46,330 nt of DNA from positions 1 to 46,330 of the forward strand of contig CAINDA010000015.1 of assembly GCA_903847205.1 (NCBI GenBank), in the 5' to 3' direction. This document shows, piece after piece, positions 36,065-44,634 of the stretch (within the stretch, counting starts at the first letter, position 1; the number at the start of each line of letters is the position of its first letter). Both the position numbers and the translations under genes were made by a program. Source of the stretch: an uncultured Bacteroidota bacterium (lineage in GTDB: Bacteria > Bacteroidota > Bacteroidia > 2-12-FULL-35-15). The notes under the pieces are model-generated. The model searched no databases, had not been told where the DNA came from, and saw nothing but the letters and a program-made list of their open reading frames with translations.

Positions 36065-36424
36065 TTATTGAGTTCTTTCATCCCGTTTTTTTATGCCTTC
36101 AAGAATAGATGTAACAATTGAAAGAATCAAACTGAAAAGCAGTGCATGCCAAAACCCATCCACATGAAAGCCTTCTACCAACCTTGCTGCAAGCAGTATC
36201 ATCAGCGCATTGATGACTAATAAAAAAAATCCGAAAGTGATAAAAGTGATAGGGATGGTTAATATTATCATAGCAGGCTTCACAATTGCATTTAAAAAGG
36301 CAAGAACAGCAGCTACTAATAATGCAGTAAAAAAACTATTGTTTACAATTTCAACTCCCGGCAGAAAATACGCTGAAATAAGCACTGCCAGCGTTGATAT
36401 AATAATTTTGATAATAAAGTTCAT
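36065..36424 (-). CDS. YvlD/phage-holin-family membrane protein
   Basis: A 119-residue protein with four hydrophobic segments and the PF04020 pattern: AYFLPGVEIVNNSFFTAL, AFLNAIVKPAMIILTIPITF and a third segment with NALMILLAARLVEGFHVDGF. The family name refers to distant similarity to phage holins; there is no prophage here. Its role is unknown, possibly envelope stress. It sits between the flavoprotein and cvfB on the same strand. Confidence 0.9.
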   Translation of the reverse strand: MNFIIKIIISTLAVLISAYFLPGVEIVNNSFFTALLVAAVLAFLNAIVKPAMIILTIPITFITFGFFLLVINALMILLAARLVEGFHVDGFWHALLFSLILSIVTSILEGIKKRDERTQ

Positions 36425-36469
36425 CGTAATTTTATTGAAATTGCGCGTTTGCGAAGGTACTATATAATA

Positions 36470-38050
36470 TCATTGAGATGCAATGGCATCAGCACATTTT
36501 TGTCCGTCAATAGCTGCCGAAACAATCCCGCCGGCATAACCGGCTCCCTCGCCGCAAGGATATAATCCTTTAATTTGGGGATGCTGCAGTGTTTGATTAT
36601 CCCTTGGAATACGCACCGGAGAAGAGGTACGCGATTCAACACCAACAATAACCGCATCATTGCTTAAATATCCCCGCATTTTTTTACCGAACTCCTGAAA
36701 GCCCAGCTGCAGACGGCTGCTAATTGCCTCTGGAAGCAATAGATGCAGCGGTGCAGATTTAATTCCCGGCTGATAAGATACATCCGGCAAGGCAGGGGAG
36801 AGTTTGTTATTTACAAAATCCATTAAGCGCTGGGCAGGTGCTGTCTGTGTCTGTCCGCCGGCATTCCAGGCCATTTTTTCCAAAGCCTGCTGGTAGCGCA
36901 GACCTGCCAGAGGGCCAAACTGCCGGAAGTCCTTCAAATCTTCAGGTTCAGTAGTAACAACAATTCCTGAATTGGCGAAAGGATTATTCCGCTTCGACGG
37001 CGACCATCCGTTTGTAACCACTTCGCCGGGCGCTGTTGCACAGGGAGCAATGATTCCGCCAGGACACATACAGAATGAATATACGCCGCGCCCCATAGCC
37101 TGGTGAACCATGCTGTAAGAAGCTGCCGGCAGATATTCACGCTTGCGCGAAGTTTCATTAACTGCACAATGGTACTGCAGCGAATCAATTAATGCCTGCG
37201 GATGCTCCACACGCACACCCATTGCAAAGGTTTTGCCTTCAATTAAAATGTTTTTTGAATGAAGCAGTTCAAAAATATCACGAGCGCTGTGGCCAGTGGC
37301 AAGTATCAGCGAATCGGCAGTAAATTCAATAGTTTTATCCGCAGTTAATTCCCGGCATACAATACCCCGGATGCTGTTATTTTTAATAATAAAATCGGTG
37401 AGATGAGTATTAAAATGGACTTCTCCGCCATTATCAATAATGGTTTTACGGATGGCTTCAATAATCTGCGGAAGTTTATTTGTTCCGATGTGAGGATGCG
37501 CTTCAATTAAAATATTTTCATCAGCGCCATGCGCAGCAAAGGTTTCAAGTATTTTATTGATGTCGCCTCTTTTAGTTGAACGCGTGTATAACTTCCCATC
37601 GGAATAAGTGCCTGCGCCGCCTTCTCCGAAACAGTAATTAGAATGAGGATTTACAATGTGTTCTTTATTTATTGCGGCCAATTCACGTCTGCGGCTTTTT
37701 ACATCTTTACCGCGTTCAATTATAATCGGCTTCAGTCCGTTTTCAATTAATTTGAGGGCTGCAAATAATCCGGCAGGCCCGGCCCCGATAATGAGAACAG
37801 GCTTTTTAGCAGATACATCGGGATAATTTATTTTATAATTTCCAGGGGCAGGAGCAGCTTCATTAATGTAAACTTCAATTTTTAAATTGATTTTAATATT
37901 GCGGGAGCGGGCATCGATAGATCGTTTCAGGATTTTAACAAACGTAATTTCTGAAGGGTCTGCTCCAAGCTGCTTAGAAGCAATTTGTTTTATAACGAGC
38001 TCATTTGAGGCGTCTTCAGGGGAGAGGACTAAATTTAGTTCTTGTTTCAT
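36470..38050 (-). CDS. FAD-dependent dehydrogenase, COG2509 type
   Basis: A 526-residue flavoprotein. A small N-terminal domain (1-80) precedes the dinucleotide-binding motif IIGAGPAG (87-94) and ERGKDVKSRRRE. The block NYCFGEGGAGTYSDGKLYTR is diagnostic for this family of uncharacterised FAD-dependent dehydrogenases. The C-terminal GLYPCGEGAGYAGGIVSAA closes the FAD site. The substrate is unknown. It is separated by 45 bp from the downstream YvlD-like gene and by 54 bp from porT upstream. Confidence 0.92.
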   Translation of the reverse strand: MKQELNLVLSPEDASNELVIKQIASKQLGADPSEITFVKILKRSIDARSRNIKINLKIEVYINEAAPAPGNYKINYPDVSAKKPVLIIGAGPAGLFAALKLIENGLKPIIIERGKDVKSRRRELAAINKEHIVNPHSNYCFGEGGAGTYSDGKLYTRSTKRGDINKILETFAAHGADENILIEAHPHIGTNKLPQIIEAIRKTIIDNGGEVHFNTHLTDFIIKNNSIRGIVCRELTADKTIEFTADSLILATGHSARDIFELLHSKNILIEGKTFAMGVRVEHPQALIDSLQYHCAVNETSRKREYLPAASYSMVHQAMGRGVYSFCMCPGGIIAPCATAPGEVVTNGWSPSKRNNPFANSGIVVTTEPEDLKDFRQFGPLAGLRYQQALEKMAWNAGGQTQTAPAQRLMDFVNNKLSPALPDVSYQPGIKSAPLHLLLPEAISSRLQLGFQEFGKKMRGYLSNDAVIVGVESRTSSPVRIPRDNQTLQHPQIKGLYPCGEGAGYAGGIVSAAIDGQKCADAIASQ

Positions 38051-38104
38051 GATTTTTTTGGCATGTATTTATCATGCAAATTATTAGTGCAGCTTAATCA
38101 GGGC

Positions 38105-38824
38105 CTATCCTTCAAAAGTTATTGAAAATAAAAGCATTTTAGAATTAAGAACATCAATTGAATTAGAAAATATTGTATTGTCCTTAACCAGCATGTTCCT
38201 TACACCGATACTTAATTTTGCTTCAATTGCGAATTTAAAATATTGAAAATAAAATTCGCTGCCTGCTCCCATTTCATAAGAGAAGTCGTCGCGTTTTAAT
38301 TTTACGATCTGATCATTAATATTTGATGTATTAACTATATTTCGTTTTGATGCAAGATCAAGGCTGTAAGCGCCTCCGGCAAGCACATAAGCACCAAAGT
38401 TTTTTACGCGTTTCGACCGCAGCTTTAAATCTATCGGGAAGTTTATAAAAGTAGATTCGATTTTTTTTGTGCGGACAATCGTATCTCTTCCTTCAAACTC
38501 ATAAGCCAGATCTCGTTCGGCAAACGAGAGGTTTGGAACAAATCTTAATGTTATATATTTACTTAAACGCAGGTCGGAAACGATGCCGAGATTAAAACCT
38601 GTTTGCGGGGCAGTCTGCACTGATTTAAGTGAGTCGAAACGCTCGAAATGCTGGACTGGCTGAATAAGGAAATTGGCTTTATTAACGCCCAGAGTAAAGC
38701 CAAAATGCAGTCTTTCGTTGTAATAGTGTTCCAAATTACCTTTCTCATTCGGGTCTTGAGCCTTTACAAGAAAAGCCGTTAACACGAATGCAAATGTGAG
38801 TATGGATTTGAATTTCAATTTCAA
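38105..38824 (-). CDS. porT: PorT-like outer-membrane protein of the type IX secretion system
   Basis: A 239-residue predicted beta-barrel with a cleavable signal peptide (to VKAQ, residue 23). Alternating hydrophobic strands and the C-terminal aromatic residue fit an outer-membrane barrel. PorT/SprT is required for T9SS in Porphyromonas and Flavobacterium, and the gene is typically next to ubiE in Bacteroidota, as here (47 bp downstream of it). The placement supports the name more than any single motif. A generic outer-membrane beta-barrel protein is the alternative. Confidence 0.8.
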   Translation of the reverse strand: MKLKFKSILTFAFVLTAFLVKAQDPNEKGNLEHYYNERLHFGFTLGVNKANFLIQPVQHFERFDSLKSVQTAPQTGFNLGIVSDLRLSKYITLRFVPNLSFAERDLAYEFEGRDTIVRTKKIESTFINFPIDLKLRSKRVKNFGAYVLAGGAYSLDLASKRNIVNTSNINDQIVKLKRDDFSYEMGAGSEFYFQYFKFAIEAKLSIGVRNMLVKDNTIFSNSIDVLNSKMLLFSITFEG

Positions 38825-38871
38825 TTTTAACTTGTTTTGGCATTTTAAAACGTAAAGACGACTGTTTTATT

Positions 38872-39630
38872 TCATTTCCTGCCAGCATATATTGATGCTA
38901 TGCCGAAAGTAAGTGAAACAGCTTTTGTTTCATTGAATCCTGCCTGCCGTAATATTTTTAAAAAATCTTCTCCGGCAGGAAAAGCGTTCACAGATTCTGG
39001 TAAATAAGTATATGCTGAGCTGTCCTTAGAAAACAGTTTGCCGACGAATGGAGTGATGTATTTAAAATAAAAATTATAGACTTGTTTTACCGGGAAATTA
39101 AGAGGTTTCGAAAACTCAAGCACAACAAGCATTCCGCCAGGATTCAATACCCTGTAAATATCCGAAATTCCTTTTTCAAGATTTTCGAAATTACGAACAC
39201 CGAAACCTACTGTTACTGCATCGAAGCTGTTATTGTTAAAAGGCAGATTTTCTGAATCAGCAGGCTTTAATTCAATTTTATCCTGCAGCCCTAGTTTTTT
39301 TATTTTTTCGATTCCGAGTTTTAACATGCCCACAGAAATATCAACACCAACAACCTTTATAGGATTAAGTTTCAAAGCTTCAATTGCAAAATCACCAGTT
39401 CCGGTAGCAACGTCAAGAATAGTTTTTGGTTTTTGGCTTTGCAGCATCTGCACGGCTTTTCTCCGCCATCCCTTGTGTATACCCAATGACAAAAGCTGAT
39501 TTAAGAAATCATATTTAGGAGCAATGTTATCGAACATTGCAGCTACCTGCTCCTTTTTGCCGGCTGTTTGATTTTTATATGGTGTTACGATATTGGTCAT
39601 TGGTTCAATTGTCATTGGTTTATTAGTCAT
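38872..39630 (-). CDS. ubiE: Demethylmenaquinone methyltransferase
   Basis: A SAM-dependent methyltransferase that makes menaquinone from demethylmenaquinone. Conserved parts are MFDNIAPKYDFLN, the SAM motif DVATGTGDFAIEA, GVDISVGML and TVGFGVRNFENL. Three in-frame ATGs exist, at 39630, 39615 and 39600, each part of a 15-bp repeat; the conserved family region starts only at VTPYKNQTAGKKEQ, so the start at 39600 (242 residues) is as likely as the longest form (252). It sits 48 bp after rfaE1 and is followed by porT. Confidence 0.95.
   Translation of the reverse strand: MTNKPMTIEPMTNIVTPYKNQTAGKKEQVAAMFDNIAPKYDFLNQLLSLGIHKGWRRKAVQMLQSQKPKTILDVATGTGDFAIEALKLNPIKVVGVDISVGMLKLGIEKIKKLGLQDKIELKPADSENLPFNNNSFDAVTVGFGVRNFENLEKGISDIYRVLNPGGMLVVLEFSKPLNFPVKQVYNFYFKYITPFVGKLFSKDSSAYTYLPESVNAFPAGEDFLKILRQAGFNETKAVSLTFGIASIYAGRK
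39586..39630 (-). repeat. 15-bp repeat carrying three in-frame start codons of ubiE
   Basis: Three consecutive 15-nt units on the minus strand each begin ATGAC: ATGACTAATAAACCA, ATGACAATTGAACCA and ATGACCAATATCGTA. They resemble the AT-rich CCAATGACCAATGA-type intergenic repeats. The repeat appears to have supplied extra start codons and a variable N-terminus. Confidence 0.6.
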
Positions 39631-39678
39631 TGTTTAAAGTTCAAGCCTAATCACAATGAACTAATCAGCTGTTTTAAA

Positions 39679-40683
39679 CTAAATTTTAAGTTTTAATTGT
39701 ACGGCTTCATCAAACAGCTGCTTTTTATCTATTGGAACGACTCCGATTTTTTCGCAGACTAAACCGCCTGCAAGATTCGCCAATGCTGCGGAAACAACTG
39801 GCGGCAGATTCAGTGCAAGGCATAATGCAGCTAAGCTTATCACAGTGTCGCCGGCTCCCGACACATCAGAAATGTTACGAATATGAGCAGGGATAAGCTT
39901 TTTGGTGTTTGAGCTGTGGGTATAAATTCCTTTTTCAGAAAGCGTAACCAGCAGTGTATTTATGTTTTGTTTTTTAATAAAGTCAGCTGCTACTTTATCG
40001 AGTTCTTTGGTGATGCTGTGATCAAAATCTAATTTTAGACCTTCTTTGAGTTCTTTCAAATTCGGCTTAAACAAAGTAACTCCGTTGTATGACATGAAGT
40101 TTTTTCTTTTCGGATCAACTACAGTCGGGATGTTTTTCTGTTTAGCAAAAGTTACAATGTTTTTTATTAAGGCCGGAGTAATGCAGCCTTTATCATAATC
40201 TTCAAAAATAATAACAGCAGCTTTTTCGCTTACAGCAAGCTTTTTAATCTGCTCAGCAAGTGCATCTGTTTCATTTGTGTTTAAAGAAGTTTCAATTTCT
40301 TCGTCCACTCTAAGCATTTGGTGGTTTCCTCCGATAACGCGGGTTTTTACAGTAGTTATGCGGTTTTTACTTTTAATAATTCCCTTAGCGGAAAGTTTTT
40401 GTTTTTTTAATAAATCAAAAAACAATTTGCTGCCATCATCATTGCCTACAACTGAACATAAAATAGGAGAGGCACCCATTGCCTGAATATTCAAAGCCAC
40501 GTTAGCTGCGCCGCCCAGCCTATTTTCCTTTTTTGTGATGGATACTATCGGAACCGGGGCTTCTGGAGATATGCGGTGTACAGCGCCCCACATGTATGCA
40601 TCAATCATAACATCCCCTATAATCAATACTTTCAGATTATTGAAGGAGTCGAAAATTTGCTGTAATGTTTTGTCCTGAGGCAT
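39679..40683 (-). CDS. rfaE1: D-glycero-beta-D-manno-heptose-7-phosphate kinase
   Basis: A 334-residue PfkB-family sugar kinase corresponding to the kinase half of HldE. Signatures are GDVMIDAYMWGAVHRISPEA (23-42), RLGGAANVALNIQAMG (55-70) and the catalytic SGAGDT with D279. It phosphorylates heptose-7-phosphate at C1 for ADP-heptose and lipopolysaccharide core synthesis. The adenylyltransferase half is absent and must be encoded elsewhere. The inverted-repeat cassette begins 1 nt upstream of its start codon, so its leader is made of repeat DNA. Confidence 0.9.
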   Translation of the reverse strand: MPQDKTLQQIFDSFNNLKVLIIGDVMIDAYMWGAVHRISPEAPVPIVSITKKENRLGGAANVALNIQAMGASPILCSVVGNDDGSKLFFDLLKKQKLSAKGIIKSKNRITTVKTRVIGGNHQMLRVDEEIETSLNTNETDALAEQIKKLAVSEKAAVIIFEDYDKGCITPALIKNIVTFAKQKNIPTVVDPKRKNFMSYNGVTLFKPNLKELKEGLKLDFDHSITKELDKVAADFIKKQNINTLLVTLSEKGIYTHSSNTKKLIPAHIRNISDVSGAGDTVISLAALCLALNLPPVVSAALANLAGGLVCEKIGVVPIDKKQLFDEAVQLKLKI

Positions 40684-41141
40684 TGTTGAATTGTTGTATT
40701 GTTTTATTGTTGAATTGTTTTACTGCCAATCACTTTAACAGTTTTTCATTTGTGAATTTTATCAGATGATTAATTTCTTTAGGCAGCTCGTTCAATTCTT
40801 TAAAAATCCACTCATATTCTTTCTGAGTAATAAGTTTTCTGATTTTTGCTTTTTCGTTCCAGTCCAATGATTATTTTGACGAGCCCGAACTATAGCGGTA
40901 AAATTTTATTTTATCTTTTTTCCATATCTTCCAAAACCTTCGGCAATATTAGCTGAAATTGAATCTGCGGCACTTACGAACTGCTCACCAATTGTATTCC
41001 TGCTGAAATAATCCCATTTGATCACAATCTCCCAAACGAAATTACTTAAATGAAAAGCCCTTTTATACGCTCCAATATTGTTGAGTTTTAAATATTCTTT
41101 TTCCATTTAACAATATAGCAATACAACAATAAAACAATATA
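40684..41141. mobile_element. Inverted-repeat cassette around a four-helix-bundle gene
   Basis: ATTGTT-rich DNA at 40684-40722 is mirrored at 41107-41140. A 20-nt segment at 40698-40717 is the reverse complement of 41119-41138 with one mismatch. The only gene inside is the broken four-helix-bundle gene. The segment fills precisely the gap between the aspC stop codon (41142) and the rfaE1 start codon (40683). No transposase is present, so it would be a non-autonomous mobile unit or an expanded intergenic repeat. Confidence 0.55.
40730..41106 (-). pseudogene. Four-helix-bundle protein (S23/23S rRNA IVS-type), broken
   Basis: The first 66 codons read MEKEYLKLNNIGAYKRAFHL... with the family hallmarks FVSAADSISANIAEGFGRYG. 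The frame then ends at GKKIK after a run of six A. With one extra A the frame continues as KKDKIKFYRYSSGSSK, meets a TAA, and then goes on with SLDWNEKAKIRKLI, YEWIFKELNELPKEINHLI and KFTNEKLLK to a TGA at 40730. This is the full length expected for the family (about 125 codons). A frameshift plus a nonsense mutation (probably GAA to TAA) inactivate it. Members elsewhere are encoded within 23S rRNA intervening sequences or alone; their function is unclear. Confidence 0.85.
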
Positions 41142-42335
41142 TCACCTTAATTTTGCCAATGCTTCCTTCATTCTTCTGATAGCTTCAATTAATTTTTCTT
41201 CTGCTATAGCAAATGAAAAACGTATGCAGTTATCATCACCGAAAGCATCGCCTGAAACTAAGGCTGTATTGCCTTCTTCAAGTAAAAACAGACTCAAATC
41301 GCTTGAGTTTTTAATGTGGTAATTGTTGTATGATTTACCGAAGTAATACGAAATGTCAGGAAAAATATAAAATGCTCCATCAGGCACAGTTGTTTTAATT
41401 CCGGGAATTTCTTTTAATAAGGCAAGTGATAAATCTCTGCGTTTTTTAAATGAATCGCGCATACCGAAAGTTACCGATTGGTCTGCCTTTACAGCCTCCA
41501 AAGCTGCCATCTGAGAAATAGAGCAGGCTCCTGATGTAAACTGTCCCTGCATTTTTTCGCATGCCTGAGCAATCCAAAGCGGTGCGCCTATAAAGCCTAT
41601 CCGCCAGCCGGTCATAGCAAAGCCTTTTGATACGCCGTTTACAGTAATAACACGGTCATTAATAAAATCGAACTGCGCCATGCTTTCATGTCCGCCTGCG
41701 AAATTAATATGTTCATATATCTCGTCAGAAATAATATATAAATCGGGATACTTAATAATTACATCAGCAAGCGCTTTCAATTCTGATTTACTGTAAACAG
41801 AACCGCTTGGGTTGCAAGGCGTACTGAAAACAATCAGTTTTGTTTTTGGAGTGATTGCTTTTTTCAGCTGTTCCGGCGAAATTTTGAAATTTGATTCAAC
41901 ACTTGTTGGGATGGTTACAGTAATCCCTTCGGCTAATTTTATGGTTTCGATATAACTTACCCAGTAGGGAATTGGAACAATAACTTCTTCACCGGGATTA
42001 ACAAGGCTTAAGATAATATTAGCTAAGGATTGTTTTGCGCCTGTTGAAACGATTATCTGTTCGGGCGTATAGTTTAAGTTATTGTCGCGCTTAAATTTTT
42101 GGGCTACCGCTTTCCGTAATTCTAAAATACCTGATACAGGTGTATAACGCGTAACGTTATTGTCAATAGCTCTTTTGGCCGCATCCTTAATAAACTGAGG
42201 TGTATCAAAATCGGGTTCGCCGATGCTCAAGCTGATTATATCTTTACCCTGCGCCTGAAGCTCACGGCTTTTTTTAGCCATTGCAAGCGTTTGGGATTCT
42301 GCTAAATTATTTATTCTGTCGGATAACTTACTCAT
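41142..42335 (-). CDS. aspC: Aspartate/aromatic aminotransferase, class I
   Basis: A 397-residue PLP-dependent aminotransferase of fold type I. Family motifs are SLSIGEPDFDTPQFI, TRYTPVSGILELR, STPCNPSGSVYS and ISDEIYEHI, with the PLP lysine at K237 in VSKGFAMTGWRIGF. It exchanges the amino group of aspartate with 2-oxoglutarate; related substrates are possible. I chose the ATG at 42335 over a GTG at 42356 because the -7 box overlaps the GTG. It is upstream of rfaE1 but separated from it by the inverted-repeat cassette. Confidence 0.92.
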   Translation of the reverse strand: MSKLSDRINNLAESQTLAMAKKSRELQAQGKDIISLSIGEPDFDTPQFIKDAAKRAIDNNVTRYTPVSGILELRKAVAQKFKRDNNLNYTPEQIIVSTGAKQSLANIILSLVNPGEEVIVPIPYWVSYIETIKLAEGITVTIPTSVESNFKISPEQLKKAITPKTKLIVFSTPCNPSGSVYSKSELKALADVIIKYPDLYIISDEIYEHINFAGGHESMAQFDFINDRVITVNGVSKGFAMTGWRIGFIGAPLWIAQACEKMQGQFTSGACSISQMAALEAVKADQSVTFGMRDSFKKRRDLSLALLKEIPGIKTTVPDGAFYIFPDISYYFGKSYNNYHIKNSSDLSLFLLEEGNTALVSGDAFGDDNCIRFSFAIAEEKLIEAIRRMKEALAKLR

Positions 42336-42355
42336 ACAAATGGATTTTAGAGACA

Positions 42356-42363
42356 CAAAACTA
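42356..42363 (-). promoter_or_regulatory. -7 box of aspC
   Basis: The minus strand reads TAGTTTTG, an exact TAnnTTTG match, 20 nt upstream of the ATG at 42335. Confidence 0.5.
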
Positions 42364-42613
42364 ATAAAATTGTGCGATGCAGATTGGTTAAATATGTTTT
42401 TTGATGCTATTTATAATAAATCCAAAAACGATATTAAATGAAGCTGTTTAAATCGAAGTCAGGTTTGAGGTTTCGGGGGTTGCGAAGCAAAGTAAAAAGG
42501 AGCAGCTTCCGGCCAAAATAAATTTGATGATAAAGGATGAGAAAGAATGGGAATAATTCTTAAAAAAATGCGATATTTAGCCAATTAAATCAAAGCAATA
42601 AAACTCAAAAGCT

Positions 42614-43132
42614 ATGGATCAGATACTCGAAATCATAAAAATTATTTTACCTGCCGGCATTGTTTTTTTAACAGCATATTATTTGATAAAAACTTTCCTG
42701 GCCCAGGAAAGCAGTAAAAAAGCCATTGATTTAAAACTGGCAAATCAGAACCTGCTTACACCCATCCGCCTGCAGGCGTATGAGCGGGTAATTTTGTTTT
42801 TAGAAAGGATTAATCCGAGCAGTATGGTAATGCGCACAAACAAAGCGGTGAGTGCACCAATGCTGCAGAGTGAACTTCTTAAAACTATCCGCAGCGAGTT
42901 TGAGCATAACTTGTCGCAGCAGATTTACATGAGCGGTAAAGCCTGGGATGCTGTTGTAAAAGCCAAAGAAGAAACTGTGAAATTAATAAATGTAGCTTCC
43001 GCGAAAGTTAGTATGGAAGCAACAGGAATGGAATTAGCTCAGACAATTATCGCAGTTGCATCACAGCTGAGTGAACTGCCTACTAAATCGGCAATTGATT
43101 ATATTAAGTTTGAGATAGGGAAGGAGTTTTAG
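42614..43132 (+). CDS. Small membrane-anchored protein conserved in Bacteroidota, function unknown
   Basis: A 172-residue protein with one N-terminal transmembrane helix (about 7-29) and a cytoplasmic helical part. LLTPIRLQAYERVILFLERI and LLKTIRSEFEHNLSQQIYMS are likely the conserved parts. I recall this as a DUF-type protein common in the phylum (possibly DUF7935), without a known role. The tandem-repeat frame starts 15 bp after its stop. Confidence 0.75.
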   Translation: MDQILEIIKIILPAGIVFLTAYYLIKTFLAQESSKKAIDLKLANQNLLTPIRLQAYERVILFLERINPSSMVMRTNKAVSAPMLQSELLKTIRSEFEHNLSQQIYMSGKAWDAVVKAKEETVKLINVASAKVSMEATGMELAQTIIAVASQLSELPTKSAIDYIKFEIGKEF

Positions 43133-43147
43133 GGAGATAGGCTTGCT

Positions 43148-43480
43148 ATGCAAGTTTGCATAAGGGCAATTCCAAACGGTTTAGTTGTGATTCCAAATAG
43201 AATAGGTGTAATTCCAAATGGAATAAGAGTGATTCTAAACGGAACAGGAGTGACTCCAATTGGAATAGGAGTAATTCCAAACGGAATAGGAGTGATTTCA
43301 AATGGAATAAGAGTTATTCTAAACGGAATAGGAGTAAATCCAAATGGAATAAGAGTAATTCCAAATGGAATAGGAGTAATTCCAAAAGGAATAGGAGCGA
43401 TTCCAAGCGGAATAGGAGTGATTCCAAGCGGAATAGGAGCGATTCCGAATGGAATAGGAATTAAAACAATCTTGAATTAG
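43148..43480 (+). CDS. Heptapeptide-repeat protein encoded by a minisatellite (doubtful)
   Basis: A 110-codon frame with an ATG, built of about 14 heptads of the type IGVIPNG / IRVILNG. It follows the 42614 gene by 15 bp on the same strand, so it could be co-transcribed. The regular hydrophobic spacing (I/V at positions 1, 3 and 4, G at 2 and 7) could form a beta-solenoid or aggregate. There is no signal peptide. Frames open by virtue of a 21-bp period are common, so translation is uncertain, but this one has a start codon and a plausible position. Confidence 0.35.
   Translation: MQVCIRAIPNGLVVIPNRIGVIPNGIRVILNGTGVTPIGIGVIPNGIGVISNGIRVILNGIGVNPNGIRVIPNGIGVIPKGIGAIPSGIGVIPSGIGAIPNGIGIKTILN
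43160..43453. repeat. 21-bp tandem repeat (minisatellite), 14 units
   Basis: Fourteen 21-bp units of the type ATAGGAGTGATTCCAAACGG plus A run without interruption, ending in a partial unit. The first two units are the most diverged. The sequence is unrelated to the array at 109-444 but has the same unit length. Confidence 0.9.
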
Positions 43481-43539
43481 TTAGATTCAAAACTGATGAT
43501 TTTAAATTTCAGCATAAAGAAATCAGAGAAAGAAGGATT

Positions 43540-44571
43540 ATGAAAAAAAATTTATTCATCTGGACAATTTTATTAATCATTCTTGATTCCCAAAATTCTT
43601 TTGCACAGCCAACTATTGATTCAGCAAATTTTACTCCTTTAAATCACGAGAAGTTTATAGTAAATAAATGCAATTACATTTCTCCTTCAATGACAATTTC
43701 AACAGGAAGTAATTTTACTTGGGACTTTTCAACTTTTGTAACTTCATCAAAGGATTCTATTATTTATTTGGCTTATTATGATTCTATAAATAACCTGAAT
43801 AATTGTTACGGGTATCCCTATTTCAATAATTCTAATACTAATTTTTTACAAACAAGTTCAACAACTTTAGGATCATTAATGTATAAATATTCTGTCAACG
43901 GTATGATTGATCGAGGAGGATGTAATGGTTATCATGAGGAATACTATTCCACATTGAGATTTCCTTTCCCATTATCTTATAATGACAGCACATTAAACAC
44001 CTATTATGGATATGGAATTGATCAGAACCCAACTCCAAATTGGACATGGAATGATACTGTTGTTTATAAATTAAAAGCTGATGGATATGGAACTCTGATT
44101 TTACCTTCCGTAACTTATTCAAATTCTATGAAGATAACCGTTATAAAAAAAATAAGTAAAACGGGATTATACATAAATTATATTAGTTATGATACCATAC
44201 TTTACTGGCTTGTTCCCAATATACAGCATCCTGTTCTTGAAATGGATTTTCCAAACGCGTTAAATGTTCCTAATGTGTTTTATGTCTCACAGATAATACT
44301 TTCTTCAAATGAAATTATCGATAATTTCGTTTTGAAAATATCCCCAAATCCTTTTTCCACTCAGACAACTTTGGTCACAAATAGAAATTTAAAAAATGCT
44401 ACGTTGACATTATATAATTCAATTGGAATTCAAGTAAAACAAATAAAAAATATTTCGGGGCAGGCAATAACTCTGTCCCGTGATGACCTATCTAACGGCC
44501 TGTATTTCATTAGGCTGATAGAGGGTAACGCGACACTTATAACAAATAAATTAGTAATAACAGACAACTGA
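43540..44571 (+). CDS. Secreted protein with T9SS type A sorting domain
   Basis: A 343-residue protein. The signal peptide ends NSFAQ (about residue 23). Residues 25-255 are rich in Asn, Tyr, Ser and Thr and probably form a beta-rich domain with no recognised fold. The C-terminal 75 residues, from LKISPNPFSTQTTLV through ATLTLYNSIGIQVKQI and LSNGLYFIRL to NKLVITDN, are a type A sorting domain. It is exported by T9SS and either released or anchored on the surface. Function is unknown. Confidence 0.85.
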   Translation: MKKNLFIWTILLIILDSQNSFAQPTIDSANFTPLNHEKFIVNKCNYISPSMTISTGSNFTWDFSTFVTSSKDSIIYLAYYDSINNLNNCYGYPYFNNSNTNFLQTSSTTLGSLMYKYSVNGMIDRGGCNGYHEEYYSTLRFPFPLSYNDSTLNTYYGYGIDQNPTPNWTWNDTVVYKLKADGYGTLILPSVTYSNSMKITVIKKISKTGLYINYISYDTILYWLVPNIQHPVLEMDFPNALNVPNVFYVSQIILSSNEIIDNFVLKISPNPFSTQTTLVTNRNLKNATLTLYNSIGIQVKQIKNISGQAITLSRDDLSNGLYFIRLIEGNATLITNKLVITDN

Positions 44572-44634
44572 GAGACTGGGTAATTATAAAAATGAATTGC
44601 GCCACCTATTTCACAATTACCAATAACACATTTT

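Noticed and set aside
36065-36424. Phage holin as a sign of a prophage
   Set aside because: The YvlD/PF04020 family is chromosomal and named only by distant similarity; no phage genes are nearby.
40684-41141. Intact insertion sequence with transposase
   Set aside because: The only gene inside is a broken four-helix-bundle gene; no transposase motifs or target-site duplication can be seen.
43160-43453. CRISPR array
   Set aside because: Units are contiguous 21-bp repeats without spacers, and no cas genes are present.
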